Below are positions 1 to 8,005 of a stretch of 64,000 nucleotides of DNA, one piece after another (the stretch's first letter is position 1; the number at the start of each line of letters is the position of its first letter). This DNA comes from Akkermansia muciniphila. Lineage in GTDB: Bacteria > Verrucomicrobiota > Verrucomicrobiia > Limisphaerales > UBA9464. The notes under the pieces are model-generated. The model had not been told where the DNA came from, did not search any database, and saw only the letters and a list, made by a program, of their open reading frames with translations. The translations under genes were made by a program, and so were the position numbers. The DNA is taken from the NCBI GenBank assembly GCA_945898055.1, contig CAMDGV010000003.1, positions 85,070 through 149,069 on the forward strand, given 5' to 3'.

Positions 1-2
1 TC

Positions 3-368
3 CTGACCACAGAATCGCGTATTTTGGCTTCGGGTGTGGGCAGCGCCGATGATGTCCGTGCTCAAAGGAAACCCTTGGCTCAGTACAGTTCGAATCGACG
101 GCTTGAAAATGGTGAGCTTCGGAAATATCTCTACAAAAATCTCTATTACCATCCGGTGGTGGCCGAACCCAATAACCGAGCTATTCGAATGTTAGCTGAG
201 GTCTTCAACACCTATTTGCAACACCCCAATGAACTTGGCGACACCGCGCAACGCCGAATCAAGACAGACGGTTTGCACCGAGCTACCTGTGACTACGTGG
301 CCAGTATGACCGACCGATATCTGATCCAAGAACACCACCGTCTTTTTGGGCTGAATATGGGCCTCTAG
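3..368 (+). CDS. dgt: dGTPase-like HD hydrolase, C-terminal end (partial)
   Basis: The frame is already open at the left window edge and ends with TAG at 366-368, so only about the last 121 residues are visible; TTG at 24 is not the real start. The segment contains RKYLYKNLYYHPVV and then DYVASMTDRYLIQEH, which matches the C-terminal helices of deoxyguanosinetriphosphate triphosphohydrolase-like proteins. These cytoplasmic metal-dependent enzymes cleave dNTPs to deoxynucleoside and tripolyphosphate. The HD metal-binding motif lies outside the window, so catalytic integrity cannot be judged. No terminator with a T-run follows; a long hairpin begins about 120 bases downstream. Confidence 0.75.
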   Translation: MTTESRILASGVGSADDVRAQRKPLAQYSSNRRLENGELRKYLYKNLYYHPVVAEPNNRAIRMLAEVFNTYLQHPNELGDTAQRRIKTDGLHRATCDYVASMTDRYLIQEHHRLFGLNMGL

Positions 369-815
369 AGACCTTTTCCCAGCGCAGTTTGAGTCGCGCC
401 CACGTCCCACTGTGCCACTCACTAATCGGGTGAACAGCGACGTCTGGGGGATGATGTCCTTGGGACTTAAGGCAGGCAGGAAAGAGAAACGGCGGGTTTT
501 GGGATGACACACGGTGTGCACCGCCAAAACCCGCCGGCCTTGCTTTCACACGAAAGCAAAAGTAAATCTGAAAAACCGAAGCGAAGTGGTTTTGACTGAC
601 CTCGAACAGAATTTTTCAGGGAACGACTTCTTAATAGCGAGACTTTGATGTTAAGGTCAAGCTTTGAAAGTCCGCTTGAGCAAAGTATTCTCGAAATACG
701 CAAAAATACCACAGAACATTTGTGAAATTTGGGTGACCTTGCCGAGCAGGTGGACTTTCGAAAAGAGGAGGTAATTATTCGATCTTAAGAAGAAACGAAC
801 GATTGCTAGGCGGAT
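369..815. other. Intergenic stretch with no convincing gene
   Basis: It lies between the dGTPase end and the 3' end of a minus-strand membrane-protein gene. Short overlapping minus-strand frames cross it and run back into the dGTPase gene, but none has a family signature. The only structure seen is the inverted repeat at 490-536. Confidence 0.6.
490..536. repeat. 13-bp perfect inverted repeat with a second palindrome in its loop
   Basis: CGGCGGGTTTTGG at 490-502 pairs with CCAAAACCCGCCG at 524-536. The 21-base loop contains a smaller CACAC/GTGTG palindrome. There is no T-tract after either arm, so it is not a classic terminator. It could be a REP-like element or an RNA hairpin in the dgt transcript. 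Confidence 0.6.
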
Positions 816-1874
816 TCAGTTCCCTGCTTCGATCAAAAGTTCGAGCCCGTATTCCGGTTGATTGTTGGTTGAGAATTGGGCGGTAAATGTTGTGGGGAAA
901 AAGAGCCAGAAACGCGTTGTTGCACCTGATTGAGGTGTTAAAACGGGGTTGACGCTCGCAGGCACCAAGGTGATTTCCTCTGGAAGAGGGAGGCTAATCG
1001 AGGCTCCAGGTTCTTCACGCGCTGAAAGTTGCCAGTTGACGGTATGCGGCCCAGAAAGAAGATCGGACGAGAGAGTCCATCGCATCAGGTTTGTACCTCT
1101 GACCTTCCTAGAGAGGAGATTTGTCACTTGTCCTTGGGACCAATGACGAAGGGTGACTTGAGATTCAGCTTGAGAGGGAAGATCCACCCAGAGATTACGG
1201 GTGGAGTAGGTTCCAAATTGAGGCACGGGCCTTTGCCGTTGATCTTGTCCAACTTGGAGGTTTTCGTGGCGAGCCATAAAAGCCCCGGCTAAGGGAAAGG
1301 GGAGCGAGATGACTAAGGCCAAGTGAAAGACTAAGCCAAAGGTAAACAGGAGCCATCCTTTGTTGGTTGGCGCACGTCGAACACGCCGAATAGAGGCGCC
1401 AACGTACCAAGAAATGAGCAAAAAAGTTATGAGTAAAAGCCCATTGAGAATGCGATCCGACTGGGATTTATCCCTGTGAATTTTGGAGATCTCATGAGCC
1501 AACCAGATCGAACCAAAGACAAAACTCGTCGCCAAGAGGAGTGCGCGTGGCCCGATAACAGCAATCAATGTGAGAGTCCGACCGCGAAATGCGGGGGCAG
1601 GTCCGCGCATTCGCCGCAACGGAATGGCCCCTAGCAGAGCTCCTAAAAACCCTAAAAGCCCTGAGAACCAGAATCCTAGGAAGATCCGGATGGCGAGCTG
1701 GTCGGGTAGTTTCTCGCCAACAACCATTGGAAAGATTGTTCCCGCTAAAATCGTACTTCCAAGGAGGGCTAAAACCGAGATGACAAAGGCAACTTTTGAT
1801 AACTTAGATTGAGGAAGTGCCGGTAGCGGGGTGTCGGTAGTTGGTCCAATGGGCGGTAGAGGCGGCGGGATCAT
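816..1874 (-). CDS. Hypothetical multi-pass membrane protein with C-terminal extracytoplasmic domain
   Basis: 352 residues from an ATG at 1874. A proline-rich cytoplasmic N-terminus (residues 1-25) is followed by about five hydrophobic segments (roughly 26-51, 62-86, 100-125, 143-160, 174-199). The last 150 residues are hydrophilic and end in a beta-rich, non-membrane domain. I do not recognise the family. It sits 75 bases downstream of the periplasmic/lipoprotein operon at 1950-5918 on the same strand and may be its last gene, which would place it in the same envelope function. There is no catalytic motif that I can see. Confidence 0.6.
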   Translation of the reverse strand: MIPPPLPPIGPTTDTPLPALPQSKLSKVAFVISVLALLGSTILAGTIFPMVVGEKLPDQLAIRIFLGFWFSGLLGFLGALLGAIPLRRMRGPAPAFRGRTLTLIAVIGPRALLLATSFVFGSIWLAHEISKIHRDKSQSDRILNGLLLITFLLISWYVGASIRRVRRAPTNKGWLLFTFGLVFHLALVISLPFPLAGAFMARHENLQVGQDQRQRPVPQFGTYSTRNLWVDLPSQAESQVTLRHWSQGQVTNLLSRKVRGTNLMRWTLSSDLLSGPHTVNWQLSAREEPGASISLPLPEEITLVPASVNPVLTPQSGATTRFWLFFPTTFTAQFSTNNQPEYGLELLIEAGN

Positions 1875-1949
1875 AGATCAAGAATAGCAATCGCAACCCC
1901 TGCGTCGAGCTCGGGCTAGGTCGACGGTAAAGTGTCAGTCGGCCAACAA

Positions 1950-2936
1950 CTAGTTAACTCCTTGCATCATATCTTCCATTAAACCCAATGCCACAGCTTC
2001 AGTGATCTCATTTACATCGTAGCTCCGCAACAATCGGCCAGCTAATCGATCTGGACCAAGAATATCTCGAGAGGAGGCTTGTCCGATAATCTGGGCGGAA
2101 TCAATTCGGATGGCGGTAACCTGAATATCAGGCGCCGTATAAATCTGGTCGCTAGAAATGCCCGGCACAGTGATTGTGCGAGATGAGATGAGTACTTCTA
2201 GTACGACATCGGCCACTTTTTGAAGGGCTTCACGGTCCTTGGCGGCAGCTGGACCGCCAGTGGTGCCAAGAAATTCCTGCACTGATCGGTCTGTGAGTAA
2301 CTGTGAAGCGACTCGTTGATCCGCTAATTTCGCTCCACCCATTCGAAGAGGGCGTCCCATAAGACGTTCGATATCTCGGACGGTCTGGCGATCGGTCAAA
2401 CTATGGCCTGATTTCGAAGTGGACGTGAAAGTATTCTCGCCGGTGACGCGTTCTTGGGTCCCTTTGAGTGGAGCAATGGCCGCTGCCCCGCCCGCAGAGA
2501 CAGTGCCCACCACCGTCACGTTTTGGCCTAAAGGTGAACTAGCAGCTGAAGTTCCTTGCAAATCTGCTTTCAGTGAATCCGTTGATTCGCGGCGACCCGT
2601 AAGACGGAGTCCACTCGATTCGTCCACGAGTTCACGGTTAACAAAGAGGACCAAGCGCGGTCCACCGATTTTTGGGTAACCGGCTTTAAAACGATCGATG
2701 ACAGTCCGTGCCTGTTCAGGAGAAATAAGAGGAGCACGACCGGTAAGCGGTCTTTGGTCGTAGGTGTAATGGGCCGGTTCGTGACCAGCGTTGGCTGGTA
2801 CAGTGACAATCGGAGGGGCTGGTTTTTGGGGTGGTGGTGGTGGCGATTTAGCCCGCGAATCGGCTAACACGGACGGAATCCCTGCGGCCAGTGCCGCAAG
2901 CAAAGCTGTGAAAGGGAGAAATTGGAGAGGTGTCAT
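1950..2936 (-). CDS. Secreted periplasmic protein of unknown function in lipoprotein operon
   Basis: The ATG at 2936 (MTPLQFL) is preferred over an upstream in-frame start at 2978 because it gives a clean signal peptide (hydrophobic 5-25, cleavage near VLA-DS) and avoids overlap with the gene before it. About 328 residues. A Pro-rich linker (residues ~30-45) is followed by a segment containing RLVLFVNRELVDE and, near the C-terminus, an alpha/beta segment (ITVPGISSDQIYTAPDIQVT). There is no lipobox Cys. I cannot name a family; its position after LpoB-, COG3014- and YcfL-like genes suggests an envelope role. The start is 28 bases after the YcfL-like stop, consistent with co-transcription. Confidence 0.6.
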   Translation of the reverse strand: MTPLQFLPFTALLAALAAGIPSVLADSRAKSPPPPPQKPAPPIVTVPANAGHEPAHYTYDQRPLTGRAPLISPEQARTVIDRFKAGYPKIGGPRLVLFVNRELVDESSGLRLTGRRESTDSLKADLQGTSAASSPLGQNVTVVGTVSAGGAAAIAPLKGTQERVTGENTFTSTSKSGHSLTDRQTVRDIERLMGRPLRMGGAKLADQRVASQLLTDRSVQEFLGTTGGPAAAKDREALQKVADVVLEVLISSRTITVPGISSDQIYTAPDIQVTAIRIDSAQIIGQASSRDILGPDRLAGRLLRSYDVNEITEAVALGLMEDMMQGVN

Positions 2937-2964
2937 GGAAGTCGAGAGTGGATAATTGGCCCGT

Positions 2965-3426
2965 TTATCTTGCCTCACGCGCTCGGATAGTGAAATTTCT
3001 CGCCTTATCGTTCATCGAGGCAAACTTCACCGTTTCTTGGCCGTTTTCAGTGAGAATCAAAGTTTGCCAAGGAGTTTCGTCGCCCGTGGAAAAGCCCGCC
3101 AGATCTTTGAAGATGCATTGAACCTGGATCTCAATTCGTCGATTCAGCCGGTTCCTTAGATTACCAGCGACCTCGAGCCGCCCATCCTCAAGGGGGCGCG
3201 TCATCAGTCCAGAGGCGGTAATGCTCCGTTGCGCGCGGAAGTTCATTGTGACGAACTGTTCCCGGTTTTCGTAATCATATTTTCCGCCATTACGCGCCGG
3301 ATAAGCACCGCCGGCTTGGCCGGTCGAAATGGCACGACTGACACCTCCTATTTTTTCACCGGTGCGGGCGCAACCGGTCAACAGGGCGAGGAGGACGAGG
3401 GTGACGCATACTGATTGGGTATTCAT
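2965..3426 (-). CDS. YcfL-like (DUF1425-type) lipoprotein
   Basis: 153 residues from ATG at 3426; a longer in-frame reading from 3651 would overlap the upstream gene and lacks a signal peptide. The N-terminus has a short hydrophobic stretch ending in a lipobox (LLTGC, Cys about residue 19), so it is probably lipid-anchored. The C-terminal half reads as a small beta-sandwich with RRIEIQVQCIFKD and GQETVKFAS, resembling the YcfL family. In E. coli ycfL is next to lpoB; here the LpoB-like gene is two genes upstream in the same operon. That shared neighbourhood supports the call. The distance to the preceding gene is 16 bases. Confidence 0.6.
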   Translation of the reverse strand: MNTQSVCVTLVLLALLTGCARTGEKIGGVSRAISTGQAGGAYPARNGGKYDYENREQFVTMNFRAQRSITASGLMTRPLEDGRLEVAGNLRNRLNRRIEIQVQCIFKDLAGFSTGDETPWQTLILTENGQETVKFASMNDKARNFTIRAREAR

Positions 3427-3442
3427 AACAGTTGGAAACGGT

Positions 3443-4606
3443 TCAATCTCTGTCACTGACAAAAAGGACGGTGTCGCGATCTTTAACGACCTCGAAACGA
3501 AGCGGACGGGTTCCCGTAACAGACCCACCGGCGTCGACAAAAGTGAGGGTGCCGGAGTAGGAGCCCGGGGCGAATCGACCTGCCCCGAAGCCGAGGAGGT
3601 TGGGAAGAGTGGTCCAAGCGCGGGTATCAGCTGCGGGAGTTGTAGCCGCACTAATTCCCTTAAAAATTAAACCAGCCACCAACAGTCCGACCCCCGCCTC
3701 ATCCAATCCGCTTCGACGCCCAGATTGGGTAGCTAAGACGGCCCCAGTAATCAGTGCCGCATTACCTAGGCCGCTGGCTGCTCCCTTGAAAACCGCCTTA
3801 TTCGCAAGCACATGGTCCATCTGACGCCCGCCTCGCGTGGTGGCTTGGAAGCTGAGATCATCGTAGGCAACAGCGTGAACTTTGGCAGGGCCGACGCTCA
3901 AAACCGCGGCGACAGCGCGTGATTGGCCGGGCGTGAACTTTAATTGCTCTCGGTATTCGCCCGCGGCGTACTTAACTGGACCACTGCCCATTTCAGCAAA
4001 AAGAAGAACATTGGCTTGGGGATCATAAGCAGGAGGTTTAGCAAATCGCGCAACTTGAGAGGCCCGTTTAAAGGCGTCTGATCCGTCACCGGCTAGTTTG
4101 GTCGAGGCCAATCCATCCAGATAATCGAGTAACACATAATCGGCCTGATATTCGTTGGATTCGGCATCGGAGTCCTGAATTTGAGCACTTCGAAAGCAGG
4201 CGCGGGCATTGTCGGGTTCACCTTCCATCCAATAAAGGATTCCCCGATAGTAATAAGCCATCACTCGCTCATAAGGTTCACCTCGGAAATTTTTTCGTGA
4301 TTCCTCACGAAATAAACCCCGTGCCTGTTTGGCAGACCGATCACCGGCGGAAAGCCCACCTAAGGTCAACAAAGCATCATCGAGGAGAGGCTTGGCTTCA
4401 GCGTATTGACCTCGGCGAAGAGCATCGCCTGCTTGCTGATATTGAAGAAGAACCCGATCTCGCGGTGAAGGTGCCCCGAGCTTGCTGCTCGTCGTTCCCT
4501 CCGAAACACACCCCGCCTGAATCAAGGCAAGCCCGCAGAGCATCAACGCGAAGCCGAATTGACGTAGGGTGAGAACCCAAGGAATGGAACAGGAACCTGA
4601 AATCAT
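3443..4606 (-). CDS. TPR lipoprotein, COG3014-like
   Basis: 387 residues from ATG at 4606. The signal peptide has a lipobox ending in QAGC (Cys near residue 32). Residues ~55-190 contain TPR-like helices (GDALRRGQYAEAKPLLDDALL; YYYRGILYWMEGEPDNARACF). The second half has an AAVLSVGPAKVHAVAYDD region, a small Gly/Ala-rich hydrophobic segment (~280-320) and a C-terminal beta region. This layout matches the COG3014 type of TPR lipoprotein, which in proteobacteria is encoded beside LpoB- and YcfL-like lipoproteins, as here. Function is inferred to be envelope-related; no catalytic residues are apparent. It lies 26 bases after the LpoB-like gene. Confidence 0.6.
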   Translation of the reverse strand: MISGSCSIPWVLTLRQFGFALMLCGLALIQAGCVSEGTTSSKLGAPSPRDRVLLQYQQAGDALRRGQYAEAKPLLDDALLTLGGLSAGDRSAKQARGLFREESRKNFRGEPYERVMAYYYRGILYWMEGEPDNARACFRSAQIQDSDAESNEYQADYVLLDYLDGLASTKLAGDGSDAFKRASQVARFAKPPAYDPQANVLLFAEMGSGPVKYAAGEYREQLKFTPGQSRAVAAVLSVGPAKVHAVAYDDLSFQATTRGGRQMDHVLANKAVFKGAASGLGNAALITGAVLATQSGRRSGLDEAGVGLLVAGLIFKGISAATTPAADTRAWTTLPNLLGFGAGRFAPGSYSGTLTFVDAGGSVTGTRPLRFEVVKDRDTVLFVSDRD

Positions 4607-4632
4607 TGAGACGGGAGGAAGGCGATCCGAGG

Positions 4633-5271
4633 TCAGCGATAGGCCGCGTCTTCAAGACCCTGCTTTTTAACCTCAGCAGAATCTTCCCAAAGGATATCGC
4701 TGGTCCGGGCATCAATGAGTTGGAAGCTGTACAGGATGTAATCACTCACCCCCTTGCGGGTCCGGGTGGTCATGCCTTCGAGTTTGCCGGTCAGAAAAAA
4801 ATCAGCGCCTTTGAACTCAACCACATTGGGATCGGAAGAACTAGTAACAGATCCGGCCTGCTTGAGTTGCTGTTCACGCTCGAGAGTCTTCATACGATCC
4901 CGAGCGAGAAAAATAACCTTACCGCGCGCATTTTTATTAAGTTCGGTCCGGATTCGAGTGAGGAAAATATCCTTATTAATCGCGAATCGGGTGCTGTTTT
5001 CCACAGGATCAAGAACAATACGAGGTGTCCCTTTTGCATCCCGAATCTGAGGGGTGTTCAGAACACTCCGTGCCATTTTATCAGAGACTTGAACTAAATC
5101 CTGAGATTCGACACCGGTGCCACCAACGAAACCAGCCTCATCCGATTTCAGGACAGTCACGCCCGTGCCGCTAGGACTCCGTACGCCGTAAGAGGCACAA
5201 CCGGTGGCTAGAAGTCCAGCGAGGCAGGTGGCAAGAGCGCGCACGAAGAGGGTACGGTTCATATTAGTCAT
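4633..5271 (-). CDS. LpoB-like lipoprotein (penicillin-binding protein activator family)
   Basis: About 212 residues from the ATG at 5271 (MTNMNRT; ATG at 5262 is also possible). A TTG at 5304 overlaps the upstream stop and is less likely. The signal peptide ends in a lipobox (LLATGC). The mature part contains ADFFLTGKLEG and YSFQLIDARTSDILWED, the conserved C-terminal part of the LpoB/COG3417 family. In E. coli LpoB is an outer-membrane lipoprotein that activates PBP1B; whether this homologue does so here is inference, since no PBP gene is in the window. It is the second gene of a five- or six-gene minus-strand operon. Confidence 0.7.
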   Translation of the reverse strand: MTNMNRTLFVRALATCLAGLLATGCASYGVRSPSGTGVTVLKSDEAGFVGGTGVESQDLVQVSDKMARSVLNTPQIRDAKGTPRIVLDPVENSTRFAINKDIFLTRIRTELNKNARGKVIFLARDRMKTLEREQQLKQAGSVTSSSDPNVVEFKGADFFLTGKLEGMTTRTRKGVSDYILYSFQLIDARTSDILWEDSAEVKKQGLEDAAYR

Positions 5272-5300
5272 GGGGAACTGAGTCGTTAAAAGGGTGAAGG

Positions 5301-5918
5301 TCAACGTCCAAAAAGCTGATTTGCAGGATTCGTACCGCCTCCACTCGTTGAAGATTCCAAAGTAACAGAAGAAACTGAAAGAGGTTGGCCCGCTTCTAAT
5401 GCAGAGCTTTGTTGCACCCTTAACTCGCTGGAGGGTGCGACTTGAACCGTTCGGATGAGGGGACGGAAATGAGCGGTTTCACGACGATTCCGCGCGGACT
5501 GATCCGCTAATGTGCCCAGAAGAAGGCCGGTGCCGGCGCCGATGGCGATGCCTCCGACCGCATGTCGTCCGTTGTTATGGCCGATCACTCCACCTGCGAT
5601 GCCTCCAAGAACAGCACCTGATAAAGCAAAAGAGGGGGCGGGGGAGGGAGGCGGACCAGCGACGAAGTGTTGAGGAAGACCTTCTTCTGCACGACGTTCG
5701 TTTCCGACGATGGCCCCGAGGACCGCTCCAACCCCGGCTCCAATAGCAATTCCGCCCACTGCGCGACGACCATTATTATGACCAATGACCCCGCCAGCGA
5801 TACCTCCCAAAAGAGCTCCACCCATCGACTCAGGACCAAAGAGTTGGCCTTGAACTGGGGCAAGCGCGATGGTCACGGCAATTGAGCTCAAAAAGAATCC
5901 TCTCATAAAATCGTGCAT
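5301..5918 (-). CDS. Secreted glycine-zipper protein with an internal duplication
   Basis: 205 residues from ATG at 5918 (ATG at 5906 is an alternative). The signal peptide ends near VQG-Q. Two glycine-zipper blocks follow, residues 35-64 and 102-131, each with GGIAGGVIGHNNGR and VGGIAIGAG and flanked by GAVLG-type extensions typical of membrane-inserting glycine zippers. The blocks agree at 27 of 30 residues while most codons differ. A Ser/Gln-rich hydrophilic tail follows. It is the first gene of the lipoprotein operon and probably associates with the outer membrane; no enzymatic role is visible. The 115-base gap to the divergent gene at 6034 must hold promoters for both directions. Confidence 0.65.
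   Translation of the reverse strand: MHDFMRGFFLSSIAVTIALAPVQGQLFGPESMGGALLGGIAGGVIGHNNGRRAVGGIAIGAGVGAVLGAIVGNERRAEEGLPQHFVAGPPPSPAPSFALSGAVLGGIAGGVIGHNNGRHAVGGIAIGAGTGLLLGTLADQSARNRRETAHFRPLIRTVQVAPSSELRVQQSSALEAGQPLSVSSVTLESSTSGGGTNPANQLFGR
5526..5816 (-). repeat. Two diverged copies of a 30-residue glycine-zipper module
   Basis: The copies are at 5727-5816 and 5526-5615 on the minus strand. At protein level they differ at three positions (L/V, R/H, V/T); at DNA level most third codon positions differ, so the duplication is old and held by protein-level selection. Confidence 0.75.
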
Positions 5919-6033
5919 TCAGACGTGGCAACACTGAGGCTATTCATCGTCGCCCAAAGAACCGGCGTCAAAAAGATTTTCTCGATGTTTACTTGGCTGT
6001 TTTCCCAGTTCTATTTCTGTTCTGCCCCAATCC

Positions 6034-7899
6034 ATGAGTGACTCAACTCATCGCCCAGAAAAAATCCGAGTTCGGCAGCGGAGCAAAAAGCGCGACCCTC
6101 GAATGGCTCGAACAAATTATTTTGTTCATCTCTTTTATTATGAGCGACCCTTTCGATTGGCCGTTGGAATTGGGCTTCTTTTCGCACTGGCCCTTGGCGT
6201 GATACTGCCCAAAATATGGATTAGTTCACCACCCCATTTAGATGAGCCCATCCGGGTTAGCATTCTTGATCTGGTGCAAAGTCGGGCACTGAAAAACAGC
6301 GCGCAGGCTTTATTGAAGGAGGGTAAGATGCCTGAAGCGGTCAGCGCTTGGACGGAGGCCATTGCCAATAATCGGGCCGATGTCGAGGCCATCCGCAGTT
6401 TACTAGAGACACTGGCGTCAGACCCAAAACCGAGCCGGAAGTATCTTGGACTGTCCTATGGACACGCTTCTTTTCTCCTAAAATTAACCCAAACTAACCG
6501 GATGGATATGGCTTTGAGTTCGAGGATCTTGTTGGCCTACGGTCTCTATCCACAAGTGATTAAATGGGTGAGTGCCAGTCCATCGGAATCGGAACCAGAG
6601 TCCGTTGAAAACCGTCTTGTGGCTCTATTTGAGACAGATCAAATGGAAGAGTTTGGTCGAATTTGGGCTTCTGATTCGCACCGACTGAGCACCCGATCTC
6701 TCGCTTCTTTATATGGTGCGGCTTGGACTGCGGGTTGGGGACCACGCGCTGACGCTCGGGAGGCACGGGCAGTTGTAGAAAAGGCGGCAGCGGCTGGGAA
6801 CCAACGCGGGCGGGCGCTACAACTTTTGCTGACCCTACATTATTCGCGACTCGATCTTGGCAGCTATGAATCAACCCTTTCACAATTGGAAACCATAACC
6901 GAGGCCCGAGTTATCGATTCGGTCCGGCTCTGGATATTGCTGGATCAAACGGGAAACCGAACCCGGGCGATAAAATTAGCCGGTGGATATTCGGTTCAAG
7001 CGGAAACTGGGGCCGAAGCTGAACTGCTTATACAGACTTGGCGACGGCTCGGTTTGACGAGTTTAGCCCTAGAATTTGCCCGTAAACAGACGACTGAATT
7101 TGACTATTATCCGGGGCTCTGGACCGCCTTGGCCAGCTTACTCATTGAAGCGAAAAGTTGGGATGAACTCCAGCGAATGGCGACCAGCGTGCGAAATGGA
7201 GGGTTAAATATCGGGTCCACGGCTTGGGTTTCGTTCCTCGAAGGTTTAGTGGATCATCATCAAAACCGTGCTGCCTCGGCCACCAATCAGTTTTTTGCCT
7301 CAGCGACTAATGCCTTTAGTAATCCACTCCTCGGATTTTCAAGCGCGACAACGATGCGACAACTCGGATACCCAACCCCGGCGACCCTATTGTTGCAAAA
7401 CCTTCAGGGGCAATTTACCAACAACTTGATTTTTTGGGCGTCTCTGCAAAGTGCGGCTTATGAGGGTCGCAATGCCGATGCCATTTTGGAGGCCAGCGAA
7501 CAACTTCACCTTCTTCAACCCACCCATGCGATCGCCGCTAATAATTTTGCGGCAGCACTCCTAACCCAACGTGTTCGATTAGATGATACCCTGAAGATTA
7601 CCCGAAATTTGTTCGCTCAATATCCGGACACGGCTGCTGTGCGAATCAATCAAGCCTCTGCGCTGATTCGGAACAGGCGTCTCGATGAGGCACTGCCGGT
7701 TCTTCAGGGTCTAAAAGCACTAACGATGAGTGAGTCCGAGCAGACCTTTGCTCAACTCGCCTGGTTTGAATACCACGATGCCCGCGAGTCGATCGATGAG
7801 GCATTAACGGTCGCGGATCAGATCGAGAAACACTTTCTTTTTGAGGGTCAAAAGGTATGGCTACTGACCCGAGTGACCGCCTTAAAGGCACGCAACTGA
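6034..7899 (+). CDS. TPR-rich single-pass membrane protein
   Basis: 621 residues from ATG at 6034. A basic cytoplasmic N-terminus (residues 1-45, many Arg/Lys) precedes one transmembrane segment (about 47-66). The remainder is helical and TPR-like, for example the segment starting QALLKEGKMPEAVSAWTEA (about 90-110) and helix pairs through to the C-terminus. There is no catalytic motif. It probably scaffolds proteins on the outer face of the inner membrane. It is transcribed divergently from the lipoprotein operon and is followed after 106 bases by purL, with no terminator seen between them. A specific function cannot be given. Confidence 0.65.
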   Translation: MSDSTHRPEKIRVRQRSKKRDPRMARTNYFVHLFYYERPFRLAVGIGLLFALALGVILPKIWISSPPHLDEPIRVSILDLVQSRALKNSAQALLKEGKMPEAVSAWTEAIANNRADVEAIRSLLETLASDPKPSRKYLGLSYGHASFLLKLTQTNRMDMALSSRILLAYGLYPQVIKWVSASPSESEPESVENRLVALFETDQMEEFGRIWASDSHRLSTRSLASLYGAAWTAGWGPRADAREARAVVEKAAAAGNQRGRALQLLLTLHYSRLDLGSYESTLSQLETITEARVIDSVRLWILLDQTGNRTRAIKLAGGYSVQAETGAEAELLIQTWRRLGLTSLALEFARKQTTEFDYYPGLWTALASLLIEAKSWDELQRMATSVRNGGLNIGSTAWVSFLEGLVDHHQNRAASATNQFFASATNAFSNPLLGFSSATTMRQLGYPTPATLLLQNLQGQFTNNLIFWASLQSAAYEGRNADAILEASEQLHLLQPTHAIAANNFAAALLTQRVRLDDTLKITRNLFAQYPDTAAVRINQASALIRNRRLDEALPVLQGLKALTMSESEQTFAQLAWFEYHDARESIDEALTVADQIEKHFLFEGQKVWLLTRVTALKARN

Positions 7900-8005
7900 A
7901 ACCATTTAAAGCAGGTGAACCTTTGGCCTCGATTCAAGGATACCGAACTCCAGACGTTCCCAAGGCTTGTCCGTTGGGTTTAATTCCGTATGATCGCGCC
8001 CTTCG

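Noticed and set aside
192..712. Overlapping minus-strand ORFs over the dgt end and the following gap
   Set aside because: They overlap the dGTPase coding sequence and the inverted repeat; composition is not protein-like.
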